From the NCBI RefSeq assembly GCF_014489615.1, contig NZ_CP060825.1, positions 2,953,501 to 3,017,500 of the forward strand: a DNA stretch of 64,000 nucleotides, given 5' to 3'. Shown here piece after piece: positions 42,085 to 50,819 of the stretch. Positions within the stretch are counted from its first letter, which is position 1. The number at the start of each line of letters is the position of its first letter. The translations under genes were made by a program, and so were the position numbers. This stretch comes from Streptomyces genisteinicus. GTDB taxonomy: Bacteria > Actinomycetota > Actinomycetes > Streptomycetales > Streptomycetaceae. The notes under the pieces were generated by a model that worked only from the letters and a program-made list of their open reading frames with translations, made no database searches and was not told the origin of the DNA.

Positions 42085-43356
42085 GTGGCGTCCACGGTCG
42101 CTTCTGACAAGCGTCCCGGCTACGGACAGCTCCTGCGCACCCCGGGTGCCTGGACGTTCCTGCTCCCCGGATTCGCCGCCAGGCAGCCGTTCGCGATGCT
42201 GACGATCGGCATCGTCCTCCTGGTCCAGCACACCACCGGTTCCTACGGCAGCGCGGGCGCCGTCGCAGCGGTCACCGGCGTCTCGATGGCCCTGTTCGCA
42301 CCGCAGAGCGGCAAGCTCGCCGACCGGTTCGGCCAGCGGGCCGTCCTCGTCCCCGGCGTCGTGCTCCACACGGCGTCCGTCTCCGCGCTGACCGCGCTCG
42401 CGCTCACCGGCGCCCCGATGTGGGCCCTGTTCGCGGCCGCCGTGCCGACCGGAGCCTCGGTGCCCCAGGTCGGCCCCATGGTCCGCGCGCGCTGGGCCGC
42501 CCGGCTCCCGGGGTCCCCGCTGCTGCCGACGGCCGCGGCGTTCGAGTCGGTGACGGACGAGTTCACCTTCGTGGTCGGCCCGGTGCTGGCCACCGCGCTG
42601 TGCACCGGAGTGCACCCGGCAGCCGGTCTGGTCGCCGAGGCCGCGCTGACGCTCGTCGGCGGTCTGCTCTTCGCCGCACAGCGCCGCACCCAGCCCGCGC
42701 ACGGCGGCGTCCTCGCCGCGGGCCGCGCGGCGCGCACCTCCGCCCTGTCGGTCCCCGGTGTCCGGGTGCTCGCGGTGGCGTTCCTGGGCATCGGCGCCGT
42801 CTTCGGCGGCATGCAGGTGTCGCTGACGGCGTTCAGCGAGGAGCTCGGCAACCCCGGCATGAACGGTCTGCTCTACGGCCTGTTCGCGGCGGGCAACATG
42901 CTGGCCGGCGTGGCCGTCGGGGCCATCGCCTGGAAGAGCGGCCCCCGTCGCCGCCTCGTCGTCGGGTACACGGCCCTCACCGTCACCGCCTCGCTGCTGT
43001 GGACCGCCCAGTCGGTCGCCCTGCTCGGCGCGCTGGGCCTCGTAGTGGGCCTGTGCATCGCTCCGGCCCTGATCAGCGGCTACACCCTGGTGGACGCGCT
43101 GGTCCCGGCGTCCTCGCGCACCGAGGCGTTCACCTGGCTGACCGGAGCGGTCGCCCTCGGACAGGCCGCCGCCGTGACCGTGGCCGGACGGCTGGCCGAC
43201 GAGAACGGCGCGAGCGCCGGATTCCTCGTGCCGCTCGTGGGCACCGCCCTCGCCCTCGTCACCCTGCTGCTCCTGCGTTCCCGGCTCTCGCCCCCGCCCG
43301 GCGGACGGGTCGCGGCGCGTGGTATCGGTCACCGAGTGCCTGTGACGGTGGACTGA
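42085..43356 (+). CDS. major facilitator superfamily transporter
   Basis: A 423-residue MFS protein with about twelve hydrophobic helices in two halves joined by a loop rich in Arg. The first half has FAARQPFAMLTIGIVLLVQHTTGSYGSAG and the motif A-like GKLADRFGQRAVL; the second half begins near GVRVLAVAFLGIGAVFGGMQVS. GTG start at 42085 (VASTVASDKRPGYG) with AAAGG upstream. Substrate unknown; drug export is the usual annotation. It ends 69 bases before the FmdB gene. Confidence 0.9.
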   Translation: MASTVASDKRPGYGQLLRTPGAWTFLLPGFAARQPFAMLTIGIVLLVQHTTGSYGSAGAVAAVTGVSMALFAPQSGKLADRFGQRAVLVPGVVLHTASVSALTALALTGAPMWALFAAAVPTGASVPQVGPMVRARWAARLPGSPLLPTAAAFESVTDEFTFVVGPVLATALCTGVHPAAGLVAEAALTLVGGLLFAAQRRTQPAHGGVLAAGRAARTSALSVPGVRVLAVAFLGIGAVFGGMQVSLTAFSEELGNPGMNGLLYGLFAAGNMLAGVAVGAIAWKSGPRRRLVVGYTALTVTASLLWTAQSVALLGALGLVVGLCIAPALISGYTLVDALVPASSRTEAFTWLTGAVALGQAAAVTVAGRLADENGASAGFLVPLVGTALALVTLLLLRSRLSPPPGGRVAARGIGHRVPVTVD

Positions 43357-43386
43357 TCCAGCGGAATACGTCACTATGGACCGTCG

Positions 43387-43413
43387 TTAGCACTCATCGA
43401 GTGAGAGTGCCAG
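43387..43413 (+). promoter_or_regulatory. CIRCE-like element (HrcA operator) upstream of FmdB
   Basis: TTAGCACTC at 43387-43395 is the perfect left arm of CIRCE; a spacer of exactly nine bases is followed by GAGTGCCAG, matching 7 of 9 bases of the right arm GAGTGCTAA. It lies 12 bases upstream of the GTG and immediately before the AGGAGGAA ribosome site, as in HrcA-controlled genes. Confidence 0.65.
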
Positions 43414-43425
43414 GAGGAAGACACA

Positions 43426-43743
43426 GTGCCGACCTACCAGTACCAGTGCACCGAATGCGGCGAGGGCCTCGAGGCGGTGCAGAAGTTCACCGACGACGCC
43501 CTGACCGAGTGCCCCAGCTGCAACGGACGCCTCAAGAAGGTGTTCTCCGCGGTCGGCATCGTCTTCAAGGGCTCCGGCTTCTACCGCAACGACAGCCGGG
43601 GTGCCTCGTCCAGCAGCTCGCCCGCCTCGTCGGCGAAGTCCGCCGAGTCCAAGCCGGCCGACACGAAGCCCGCCTCCGCGCCGGCCGCGTCGTCGACCGC
43701 TTCCTCCACGAGCACGTCCAGCTCCTCGGGCTCCGCGGCCTGA
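43426..43743 (+). CDS. FmdB-family zinc-ribbon protein
   Basis: A 105-residue protein. The FmdB regulatory-type zinc ribbon occupies residues 1-45 with CxxC pairs C8/C11 and C29/C32 (YQYQCTECGEG and LTECPSCNGR) and the typical VFSAVGIVFKGSGFYRND end. The rest is a Ser/Ala/Lys-rich tail. GTG start at 43426 with AGGAGGAA upstream. FmdB was named for the formamidase/acetamidase operon, but the family's function is unknown. The CIRCE-like element suggests heat-shock control. Confidence 0.9.
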   Translation: MPTYQYQCTECGEGLEAVQKFTDDALTECPSCNGRLKKVFSAVGIVFKGSGFYRNDSRGASSSSSPASSAKSAESKPADTKPASAPAASSTASSTSTSSSSGSAA

Positions 43744-43923
43744 TTCCGAGCGGCTAGCCGCGCATCCGTTCCGCCGACCCCGTCGTGGCGATGCCACAGC
43801 GGGGTCACCGGCGTTCCCCGGACCACGCGCGGCCGGTGCCGTGACCTCCGCAGGTCCCCTGCCCGCCGCATCTGGCCTCGGGCCGGCCCCGTGCCCGCCC
43901 GTCCCTTCCCGGCGACACCACGT

Positions 43924-43950
43924 GCGGCTCCCGCACGACGCGGGAGCCGC
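43924..43950 (+). terminator. 11-bp stem terminator after the FmdB gene
   Basis: GCGGCTCCCGC paired with GCGGGAGCCGC, loop ACGAC. It separates FmdB from the phosphorylase gene. Confidence 0.75.
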
Positions 43951-43990
43951 CCCCTCCGGCGCGTGATCCCCTCCGGCTACTGTGACCGCC

Positions 43991-44866
43991 ATGGCGACCA
44001 ACGCGCACGCAGACTCCGGCACAACCCCCCGTCCCGGCTCCGCGGAGATCGGGGTCATCGGCGGCTCGGGCTTCTACTCCTTCCTCGAGGACGTCACCGA
44101 GATCCAGGTCGAGACGCCCTACGGCCCTCCCAGCGACTCGCTGTTCCTCGGCGAGGTCGCCGGACGCAGGGTGGCCTTCCTCCCCCGTCACGGGCGCGGC
44201 CACCACCTGCCGCCGCACCGGATCAACTACCGCGCCAACCTCTGGGCGCTGCGCTCGGTCGGTGTCCGCCAGGTCCTCGGGCCGTGCGCGGTGGGCGGCC
44301 TGCGGCCGGAGTACGGGCCGGGCACCCTGCTCGTGCCCGACCAGTTCGTCGACCGGACCAAGGCCCGTGCGCAGACCTACTTCGACGGCCTGCCGCTGCC
44401 TTCCGGAGCCGTTCCCCATGTCGTCCACGTCTCCCCGGCCGACCCTTACTGTCCCCAGGGGCGCAAGGTCGCGCTCGACGCCGCACGGGGCCGCGACTGG
44501 GAGCCGGTCGACGGCGGCACCCTGGTGGTCGTCGAGGGCCCGCGTTTCTCGACCCGCGCGGAATCGCGCTGGCACGCGGCGATGGGCTGGTCGGTGGTCG
44601 GCATGACCGGTCACCCCGAGGCCGTGCTCGCACGTGAACTGGAGCTCTGCTACACGTCGATCACCCTGGTGACGGACCTGGACGCCGGCGCCGAAGCGGG
44701 TGAGGGCGTCTCCCACGAAGAGGTGCTCGCGGTCTTCGCGTCCAATGTGGACCGGCTGCGGGACGTGCTGTTCGACGCGGTCGCCGCGCTGCCCCCGAAC
44801 GACGGGCGCAAGTGCCATTGCGGGAACGCCCTGGCGGGTGTCGACCCGGGTATCGAACTGCCCTGA
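43991..44866 (+). CDS. mtnP: S-methyl-5'-thioadenosine phosphorylase (MTAP/PNP family)
   Basis: A 291-residue purine-nucleoside-phosphorylase-family enzyme of the methionine salvage pathway. Motifs include EIGVIGGSGFYSFLED (phosphate binding), FLPRHGRGHHLPPHRINYRANLWAL, VDRTKARAQTYFDG, VVVEGPRFSTRAESR and GMTGHPEAVLARELELCYTSI. The ATG at 43991 has no ribosome site; a TACTGT -10-like hexamer ends 7 bases upstream, so the mRNA may be leaderless. A GTG 9 bases upstream is an alternative. The C-terminal KCHCGNAL is unusual. Confidence 0.92.
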   Translation: MATNAHADSGTTPRPGSAEIGVIGGSGFYSFLEDVTEIQVETPYGPPSDSLFLGEVAGRRVAFLPRHGRGHHLPPHRINYRANLWALRSVGVRQVLGPCAVGGLRPEYGPGTLLVPDQFVDRTKARAQTYFDGLPLPSGAVPHVVHVSPADPYCPQGRKVALDAARGRDWEPVDGGTLVVVEGPRFSTRAESRWHAAMGWSVVGMTGHPEAVLARELELCYTSITLVTDLDAGAEAGEGVSHEEVLAVFASNVDRLRDVLFDAVAALPPNDGRKCHCGNALAGVDPGIELP

Positions 44867-45009
44867 TCACCCTGCGGGGTGGCGGAGTTGTCCACAGACC
44901 GGGGTCTGTCCACAGGCCCCGGCGGACCTTCCCGCGAACCGGGATCGTGAGCGGTGCAGGACGCGGGCAGCAGGCCCGGTCCGCCCCTCACGACAGGCGG
45001 TACCCCGAC

Positions 45010-45762
45010 ATGGCGTTCCCGACCCGGCCCCCCTTCCCGTCCCCCGCGGCCTCCACTGCCCCCGTGGCCTCCGCTGCCTCCGCGGCCGACTCCCCGCCCG
45101 ACGCCTCTGCTCTCGCGGCCTCACGCGCCGCCGACCGGGCCGACGGCCCTGTGCCCGAGCCCGCCCGTCCGAGGCACACGGGCGGCCACTCGTCCCGCTG
45201 CGCGCCGCCGCCGCACCAGGAAGCCCCCCACCCGCCGGGCGTTCCGCCCTTCGAGCCCCTGAAGGTCCGCAGCAGCGCCCTGCGGCTCCAGCGCGCCCTG
45301 CGCAGGCAGCGGCGGTTCATGGCCGCCGGCCTCGCCGTCACCGCCGCCGCGGTGGCCGCATCGGCCGCTCACGGCGCCGACGACACCGGCTCGGAGACAC
45401 GGGCACCGGGCACGCCGCCACCCCCCGTCTCATCGGCATCGGCACCGCCGTCCGCATCGGTCCGGGAGCGGAGGCCGACCGAGCAGTGGGTGTCCGCCCC
45501 GGTGCGGATCGCCGACGCGGCGACGGTGCGACTGCTCCGTCCCGGAGACCGGGTCGACGTCATCGCCGCAGCGGAATCGGTCACGGACGACGCTCCGCCC
45601 GCGGAGATCGTCGCGTCCTGCGTCCGGGTCGCCGACGTACCCGAGGAGGGCGAGGGCGCCACGGAGGCCGGTGCGCTCGTGGTGCTGTCCGTCCCGCGCA
45701 CGACCGCCGCGGCCCTCGCGGGAGCCGGGGCCACATCACGACTGGCGGTGACGGTGTGCTGA
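45010..45762 (+). CDS. RcpC/CpaB-like Flp-pilus assembly-type membrane protein
   Basis: A 250-residue protein with an Ala/Pro-rich N-terminus (about 90 residues), an amphipathic basic stretch SSALRLQRALRRQRRF, a short hydrophobic segment (about 102-115) and a C-terminal extracytoplasmic domain whose VRIADAATVRLLRPGDRVDVIAAAE segment matches RcpC/CpaB proteins of tight-adherence pili. No other pilus genes are adjacent; such solitary copies are common next to mscL in Streptomyces. The start is uncertain because no ribosome site is clear. Confidence 0.75.
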   Translation: MAFPTRPPFPSPAASTAPVASAASAADSPPDASALAASRAADRADGPVPEPARPRHTGGHSSRCAPPPHQEAPHPPGVPPFEPLKVRSSALRLQRALRRQRRFMAAGLAVTAAAVAASAAHGADDTGSETRAPGTPPPPVSSASAPPSASVRERRPTEQWVSAPVRIADAATVRLLRPGDRVDVIAAAESVTDDAPPAEIVASCVRVADVPEEGEGATEAGALVVLSVPRTTAAALAGAGATSRLAVTVC

Positions 45763-45900
45763 CGAAAAGGGGCGGGACTCGTACTGACGTATTGTCAGGT
45801 CACCTCTTCACGGCTGTGAACTGGACAGGGCGACAGGGGGCTGACGTAGGTTGCGCAACTGTCCCCCTCCCTGACAGCACTTGTGAAAAGAGGCTCATCC
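45763..45900. other. mscL upstream region with small dyads
   Basis: A 138-base region containing CTGAC-GTATT-GTCAG (45784-45798), TTCAC-GGCT-GTGAA (45807-45820) and the palindrome TTGCGCAA (45851-45858). They could be an mRNA structure or operator for mscL; none matches a motif I recognise. Confidence 0.35.
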
Positions 45901-46407
45901 GTGAGCGAGAGCAAGCCGAGTCTGCTCGAAGGCTTCAAGGCCTTCCTGACCCGTGGAAACGTGATCGACCTCGCGGTCGCCGTCGTGATCGGCGCCGCCT
46001 TCACCAACATCGTGAACGCGGTGGTGAAGGGCGTCATCAATCCCCTCGTCGGAGCGTTCGGCACGAAGAACCTGGACTCCTACACGTCCTGCCTGAAGGC
46101 GCCGTGCCGGGTCGGTGCGGACGGCGAGATGGAGGGCATCCAGATCGCCTGGGGCTCGGTCCTCGGCGCGACCCTTCAGTTCCTCATCACGGCGGCCGTC
46201 GTGTACTTCCTGATGGTGCTCCCGATGGCGAAGTACCTGGCCCGCCGGGAGGCGCAGCGCAAGGCGAAGGAAGGCGTGCAGGAGACCCTGGAGGTGACCG
46301 AGCTGGAGGTCCTGAAGGAGATCCGCGACGCGGTCGTCGCGCAGCGTGCCGCCGGCGGTGCCGGCACCCCGGGCGGACCGGCCGGCCCTCCCCGGGACCG
46401 GGGCTGA
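45901..46407 (+). CDS. mscL: large-conductance mechanosensitive channel MscL
   Basis: A 168-residue MscL. The gate helix is NVIDLAVAVVIGAAFTNIVNAVVKGVINPLVG, followed by a periplasmic loop with two cysteines and helix 2 GSVLGATLQFLITAAVVYFLMVLPM. The cytoplasmic helix bundle is followed by a Gly/Pro tail. It releases solutes on osmotic downshock. GTG start at 45901 with AGAGG 7 bases upstream. Confidence 0.95.
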   Translation: MSESKPSLLEGFKAFLTRGNVIDLAVAVVIGAAFTNIVNAVVKGVINPLVGAFGTKNLDSYTSCLKAPCRVGADGEMEGIQIAWGSVLGATLQFLITAAVVYFLMVLPMAKYLARREAQRKAKEGVQETLEVTELEVLKEIRDAVVAQRAAGGAGTPGGPAGPPRDRG

Positions 46408-46472
46408 CCGCACACGCCGGGCGACCGCCCCTCGGTCACGTGTTCCCGGGGACGGCCGCCCGGCGGCCGGTG

Positions 46473-46676
46473 TCAGATGTGGTGCGGCGGCTTCTCGTCG
46501 AGGAAGCGCGCCAGATCGGCGGCGCTGTCGGAGCCCTGAGGCCGCTCACCCCACCCGCGGTCCGTATCGTCCGCGGACTGCTGGTCCAGCGGATCGTCGA
46601 AGATCAGCGCGGGCTTCGGCGGCTGCCCGGCGGACTGCTTCGCGTCTCGCGGACCGGGGGCGGGGGCGGTGCTCAT
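46473..46676 (-). CDS. small conserved Streptomyces protein (67 aa)
   Basis: A 67-residue acidic protein with no membrane helix: the core FDDPLDQQSADDTDRGWGERP and the end SAADLARFLDEKPPHHI look like conserved, not random, sequence, and codon usage is genome-typical. It follows the two-helix membrane protein by 33 bases on the same strand, so it may be the last gene of the molybdenum-oxidoreductase unit. Function unknown. Confidence 0.65.
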   Translation of the reverse strand: MSTAPAPGPRDAKQSAGQPPKPALIFDDPLDQQSADDTDRGWGERPQGSDSAADLARFLDEKPPHHI

Positions 46677-46709
46677 GCCTCAAGGGTACGGCGGCACCGC
46701 GCGCCCGGT

Positions 46710-47144
46710 TCAGCGGTCCTCGGGGTCCAGTCGCCACAGCGCCAGGACCACCAGGAAGGACAGGCACAGGAAACCCGCACCCCACCAGGCGGTGCCGGTG
46801 TCCCCCTGCATCCATTCGTTGACGATGACGGTCAGGCCCCAGAGCTGGCCGATGACCACCGTGCAGGCCAGCGCGATCCGCGCGTTGAGGCGAGCCGCGC
46901 GTTCGGGCTCCTGCTCGCTGCCGGCGCCCGGACCCGGACCGGTGCGCGTGACCCTGGGGTCCCCGTATCCGCTCGTCGGCCGGATCTGCGGATACCTCTC
47001 GTGCACGGGGCGGTTCAGCCGGGGCTCGGCGCTGCCCGGCCGGTAGACCGGAGCGTCGCCCGCGGCGGGCAGCATCGGCCCGTCGCCGTGCCGGGTTGGC
47101 CCGTCGGGGGCGGAGGATCCGCCCGGATCCGCCATGTGGCTCAT
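46710..47144 (-). CDS. two-helix membrane protein of unknown function
   Basis: A 144-residue protein with an N-terminal Pro/Gly-rich cytoplasmic part of about 80 residues and two membrane helices near the C-terminus (IALACTVVIGQLWGLTVIVNEW and GAGFLCLSFLVVLALW). ATG at 47142-47144 has GAGGAGGGGG upstream and overlaps the Rieske gene stop by four bases, so it is translationally coupled to it. It could be an assembly or membrane-anchoring factor for the complex (inference). Confidence 0.75.
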   Translation of the reverse strand: MSHMADPGGSSAPDGPTRHGDGPMLPAAGDAPVYRPGSAEPRLNRPVHERYPQIRPTSGYGDPRVTRTGPGPGAGSEQEPERAARLNARIALACTVVIGQLWGLTVIVNEWMQGDTGTAWWGAGFLCLSFLVVLALWRLDPEDR

Positions 47145-47902
47145 GCCCCCTCCTCGCTTCCCCGCTGCCGGATGTCCCGCGTCGTGCCCTCGCGGGGTGC
47201 ACGCGACGCCGGCGCTCTTCCGTCCCGCGCGCCCGGTGAGGGCTTGGCGGCGTCCTGTGTCCCGGCCCGGGTGCGCGACGTCGCGCTCGCTCCGGGGCAC
47301 TCCAGCAACTGGGCCCGCTCGGGTTCCCGTTCGGCGAACTGCCGGCACCATGCGTCCCGGTCGCTCTCACCCGACCGCACGGTGGCCAGCGCCCACACGG
47401 CGCCGTCGGCGTCCTCGTCGACGATCACCTTCGGCAGCGGGCGCGGAGGCGGTCCCGCCGTCACCTCGCCCGTCCGGACGTCGAACACTCCCTCGTGGCA
47501 GGGGCACAGCAGCTCGCCCTCCGGTCCCCGGTCCGCACGCCACAGCACGGCACAGGCCAGGTGGGTGCAGATGGCCGAGTATCCGACGAGGGTGCCGTCC
47601 ACGAGCCGCACCGCCACGGCCCGGTCGTCCTCGCCCGGATACCGGAACGCCACCGACTCCCCCGGAGCGAGAGCGTCGGCGATCTTCTTCGGCCGGGGCA
47701 GTCCGTCGTTGTCGCCGTGGCGGTGCAGCACTCCGCCGGCCACGCCGATGCCGCCGACGGCGAGGCCGCCCGAGACGGTGGCGACGATGCGGAGGTAGTC
47801 ACGCCGGGTGGTGAGGGCATCGGCGGCGATCCTGTCGTGGAGCGCCTCCTGGGCCGCGTCCGGTGCGGAGTCGCCCGCCGCGGGCTGCTGGGTGACGCTC
47901 AT
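47141..47902 (-). CDS. Rieske [2Fe-2S] protein with Tat-type membrane anchor
   Basis: A 253-residue protein. A twin-arginine-like TTRRDYLRIVATVSGGLAVGGIGVAGG (about 31-57) suggests Tat export with a membrane anchor. The Rieske cluster is C112-T-H114...C133-P-C-H136; the extra cysteines C117 and C135 form the disulfide typical of high-potential, quinol-linked Rieske proteins. The C-terminal 75 residues are Arg/Pro-rich. ATG overlaps the ferredoxin-gene stop by four bases. In this operon it may pass electrons between the quinone/membrane subunit and the molybdoenzyme. Confidence 0.9.
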   Translation of the reverse strand: MSVTQQPAAGDSAPDAAQEALHDRIAADALTTRRDYLRIVATVSGGLAVGGIGVAGGVLHRHGDNDGLPRPKKIADALAPGESVAFRYPGEDDRAVAVRLVDGTLVGYSAICTHLACAVLWRADRGPEGELLCPCHEGVFDVRTGEVTAGPPPRPLPKVIVDEDADGAVWALATVRSGESDRDAWCRQFAEREPERAQLLECPGASATSRTRAGTQDAAKPSPGARDGRAPASRAPREGTTRDIRQRGSEEGA

Positions 47903-48498
47903 GTGACATCGGCTCCGTTGATCTGGACGATGGGCAGCCCTCCGGGCACGGGCCACTGGACCTTGTCGGCGGGCACCACCATGGCGACCCCGGTCTTCAC
48001 CACGACGTCGCCGAAGGTGAAGGAGTCGGCGACCTGGACTCCGGGGCGCTCGGCCTTCAGCTCCTCGACCGTGCCGTAGAAGAGCGCGCCGGTGGGGCAG
48101 ACGGTGGCGCACATGGGGGCGAGACCGTAGGCCGTGCGGTCGTAGCAGAGGTTGCACTTCATCTGGAGCTTCGCCTGGAGGTCGATCTTCGGTACGCCGA
48201 AGGGGCAGGCGTTCACGCAGTTCGCGCAGCCGATGCACCGGGTGGTGTCGGCCTGCTGCACCACCCCGTCGGCGGTGACCAGGATCGCGTCGGCGGGACA
48301 CACCTCGGCGCAGGGCGCGACCGGGTCCTCGCAGTGCATGCAGACGGTGGGAAGGGAGGCGACCGTGTGGCCCTCGTCGGGATAGTCGAGATGGATCATG
48401 GACTTGCCGCGGTGCGAGTCGCATTCCCGGCAGGCGGACACGCACGCCTGGCAGCCGATGCAGCGCCCGGGGTCGATGAAGATCGTTCTTCCCATCAT
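47899..48498 (-). CDS. four-cluster [4Fe-4S] ferredoxin subunit (DmsB/NrfC-type)
   Basis: A 199-residue iron-sulfur electron-transfer subunit. Four clusters' worth of cysteines are visible: CIGCQACVSACREC, CMHCEDPVAPCAEVCP, CIGCANCVNACP and CNLCYDR...CATVCP. No Tat signal is present. It is the typical B subunit that links a molybdopterin catalytic subunit to a membrane quinone subunit. Start at the first of two ATG codons (48496-48498), with GAGG 6 bases upstream; the second ATG is nearly as likely. It lies 8 bases downstream of the molybdopterin-subunit gene. Confidence 0.93.
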   Translation of the reverse strand: MMGRTIFIDPGRCIGCQACVSACRECDSHRGKSMIHLDYPDEGHTVASLPTVCMHCEDPVAPCAEVCPADAILVTADGVVQQADTTRCIGCANCVNACPFGVPKIDLQAKLQMKCNLCYDRTAYGLAPMCATVCPTGALFYGTVEELKAERPGVQVADSFTFGDVVVKTGVAMVVPADKVQWPVPGGLPIVQINGADVT

Positions 48499-48506
48499 GA
48501 GCGGCC

Positions 48507-50819
48507 TCAGCTCCGTTCGGCGGTGCCCCGGCCCTGCGGGGACGTGGGCGGGAGGGGGTCGGTGCGGGACACCTGGGTCTCGGGGTAGGCCGTGTGCCCC
48601 GGCGCGACGGGAGGCGACGGCACGATGTCGACCTCTTCGCCGGCCTCGATCCGGCAGGCGCACACCTTGTACTCGGGAATCTTGGAACGGGGGTCCAGGG
48701 CGTCCACGGTGAGGGCGTTCGCGGAGGTCGGCACGGGCCAGTGGTACGGCACGAACACGGTGTCGGGCCGGATGGCCTCGGTGACGAGGGCCGGGAAGAC
48801 CTCGCTGCCGCGCCGGGTGACGACGCGCACCGGGTCCCCGGACCGGAAGCCGAGCGAGGGGTGCACCTCCACCCAGGGGCGCGGGGTCTGCTCGACGAGG
48901 GCTCCCAGCCGGCGGGTCTGGTTGCCGGAGAGGAAGTGGGCGACCGTGCGGCCGGTGGTCAGGGACATGGGGTACTCGTCGCTGTACGGGTCCATGGGCG
49001 GGTGCCAGTCGACGACCTGGAGGTGGATCCTCCCGTCGGCGTGGTAGGTCCTGCCGTCCTCGAAGAGCCGGGGGGTGCCCGGATGGTCGGTGGACGGGCA
49101 CGGCCAGGCGATGCCCCCGGTCTCCTCCAGCCGCTCGTAGGTGATGCCGTAGTAGTCGTTGACCGTCCCGGCGGAGGCGATCCGCAGTTCCTCGAAGACC
49201 TCGCGGGAACCGGCGAAGGCGAACTTGTCCCCGGCGCCGAGCCGCTGGGCGAGCTGGCACATCACCCAGGTGTCGGTGCGCACGCCCGGGGGCGGCTCCT
49301 GGGCCTTGTTGTGCTTGACGACCCGGGCCTCGGCGTTCGCCATCACCCCTTCGTCCTCGGCCCAGGTGGTGACGGGGAAGACCACGTGGGCGTTGGCGGC
49401 GGTCTCGGAGAGGAAGAAGTCGAACTGGGCGTGGAACTCCACGGCGTCGTACCCCTCCTTCACCACCCGGTAGTTGGGCAGGGACACGAAGGGGTTGTTG
49501 CAGATGCCGATCAGACCGCGGATCTCCCCGCGCTGCATCTGCCAGACCATCTCCATCATGGAGGTACCGGCGGGCGGGAGGTCCGACTCCTCGATGCCCC
49601 AGATCTCGCAGATCTGCCGGCGGTGCTCCTCGTTCATGATCGACCGGCCGCCGGGCAGCAGGTCGGACTTCTGGCCGTGCTCCCGGCCGCCCTGGCCGTT
49701 CCCCTGGCCGGTGATGGTCCCGTATCCGGCGCCGGGTCTGCCGATGTTGCCGGTGGCGACGCAGAGGTTGATGACGGTCAGGCAGTTCTCCACGCCCTGC
49801 GAGTGGTGCTCGATGCCCCGGGCGTGCCAGGCCATGGCTTTCCCGGCGCCCGCGAAGGTCCGGGCGACCTGCACGATCTGCTCGGCGGGCACACCGCAGA
49901 TCTCGGCGGCCCGCGAGGGCGGGTACTCGGCCGCCTTGGCCCGGACCTCGGCCCAGCCGGTGGTGTGCTCGGCCAGGTACGCCTCGTCGGTCAGTCCCTC
50001 TTCGACGACGACGTTCAGGACGGCGTTGAAGAAGGCCGAGTCGGTGCCGGGCTTCAGCGCGACGTGGATGTCGGCGGTGCGGGCGACGGCGGTCTCACGC
50101 GGGTCGACGACGATGAGGGAGGCGCCGCGGTCCCGGGCGCCCCAGACGTACTGGGTCATGACGGGGAAGCACTCGCCGACGTTGGAGCCGGCGATCAGCA
50201 GGCAGTCGGTGAGAAGGATGTCGGAGAAGGGATTGCCCGCCCGGTCGATGCCGAAGGCGAGCTTGTTGGCGCCGGCGGCCGAGACCATGCAGAGGCGTCC
50301 GTTGTAGTCGACATGGCGGGTCCGCAGGGCGACACGGGCGAACTTGCCGACCAGATAGGTCTTCTCGGAGAACAGACTGGCACCGCCGAGCAGGCCGAAG
50401 GCGTCGTTGCCGCAGGCGCTCTGGATGCGCCGGATCTCGGACACCGTGAAGTCGAGCGCCTCCTCCCAGGACGCCTCCCGGAAGGGCTCGTCCCGGCTGC
50501 GGCGCATCAGCGGGGCGGTCAGCCGGTCGGGATGGTTGACCTGCTGGTAGGCGTTGATCCCCTTGGGGCACAGGCGCATGCGGTTGATGTCGTGGTTGCG
50601 CGGCTCGACGCCGAAGACCTTCCCGCCGCGATCGACGCGGAGGTACATGCCGCACTGCACACCGCAGAAGCAGCAGTGCGTGGGCACCAGGGTCTCGCCG
50701 GTCTGGTCGGCGTGCCAGCGGTCGGCGGGGATGCCGCCGGCGTCCCGGAAGTTGCGGGTGCCCGGCGGGGCGATGGAGGGGTCGAGGGGGACGGTGGCCC
50801 GGTGCTGCTCGGCGGTCAC
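48507..50819 (-). CDS. molybdopterin oxidoreductase catalytic subunit (Nas/NapA-like MopB)
   Basis: A 770-residue molybdenum bis-MGD enzyme. The N-terminal [4Fe-4S] site is C49-x2-C52-x3-C56...C84 in THCCFCGVQCGMY and RLCPKGINAYQQVNHPDRL. The Mo ligand is most likely C177 in YNGRLCMVSAAGANKLAFG, in the position used by Nas/NapA nitrate reductases and formate dehydrogenases. Later cofactor motifs include LIAGSNVGECFPV, VDPRET and PLTTGRTVAHF-like (here MSLTTGRTVAHFLSGNQTR) in the C-terminal domain. No Tat signal is present, so it is probably cytoplasmic. GTG start overlaps the stop of the membrane-subunit gene by four bases. Substrate unknown: nitrate, formate or another oxyanion are possible. 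Confidence 0.92.
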   Translation of the reverse strand: MTAEQHRATVPLDPSIAPPGTRNFRDAGGIPADRWHADQTGETLVPTHCCFCGVQCGMYLRVDRGGKVFGVEPRNHDINRMRLCPKGINAYQQVNHPDRLTAPLMRRSRDEPFREASWEEALDFTVSEIRRIQSACGNDAFGLLGGASLFSEKTYLVGKFARVALRTRHVDYNGRLCMVSAAGANKLAFGIDRAGNPFSDILLTDCLLIAGSNVGECFPVMTQYVWGARDRGASLIVVDPRETAVARTADIHVALKPGTDSAFFNAVLNVVVEEGLTDEAYLAEHTTGWAEVRAKAAEYPPSRAAEICGVPAEQIVQVARTFAGAGKAMAWHARGIEHHSQGVENCLTVINLCVATGNIGRPGAGYGTITGQGNGQGGREHGQKSDLLPGGRSIMNEEHRRQICEIWGIEESDLPPAGTSMMEMVWQMQRGEIRGLIGICNNPFVSLPNYRVVKEGYDAVEFHAQFDFFLSETAANAHVVFPVTTWAEDEGVMANAEARVVKHNKAQEPPPGVRTDTWVMCQLAQRLGAGDKFAFAGSREVFEELRIASAGTVNDYYGITYERLEETGGIAWPCPSTDHPGTPRLFEDGRTYHADGRIHLQVVDWHPPMDPYSDEYPMSLTTGRTVAHFLSGNQTRRLGALVEQTPRPWVEVHPSLGFRSGDPVRVVTRRGSEVFPALVTEAIRPDTVFVPYHWPVPTSANALTVDALDPRSKIPEYKVCACRIEAGEEVDIVPSPPVAPGHTAYPETQVSRTDPLPPTSPQGRGTAERS

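Noticed and set aside
46415..46465. long-range hairpin between mscL and the 67-aa gene
   Set aside because: The 9-bp arms are separated by 33 bases; too loose to call a terminator with confidence.
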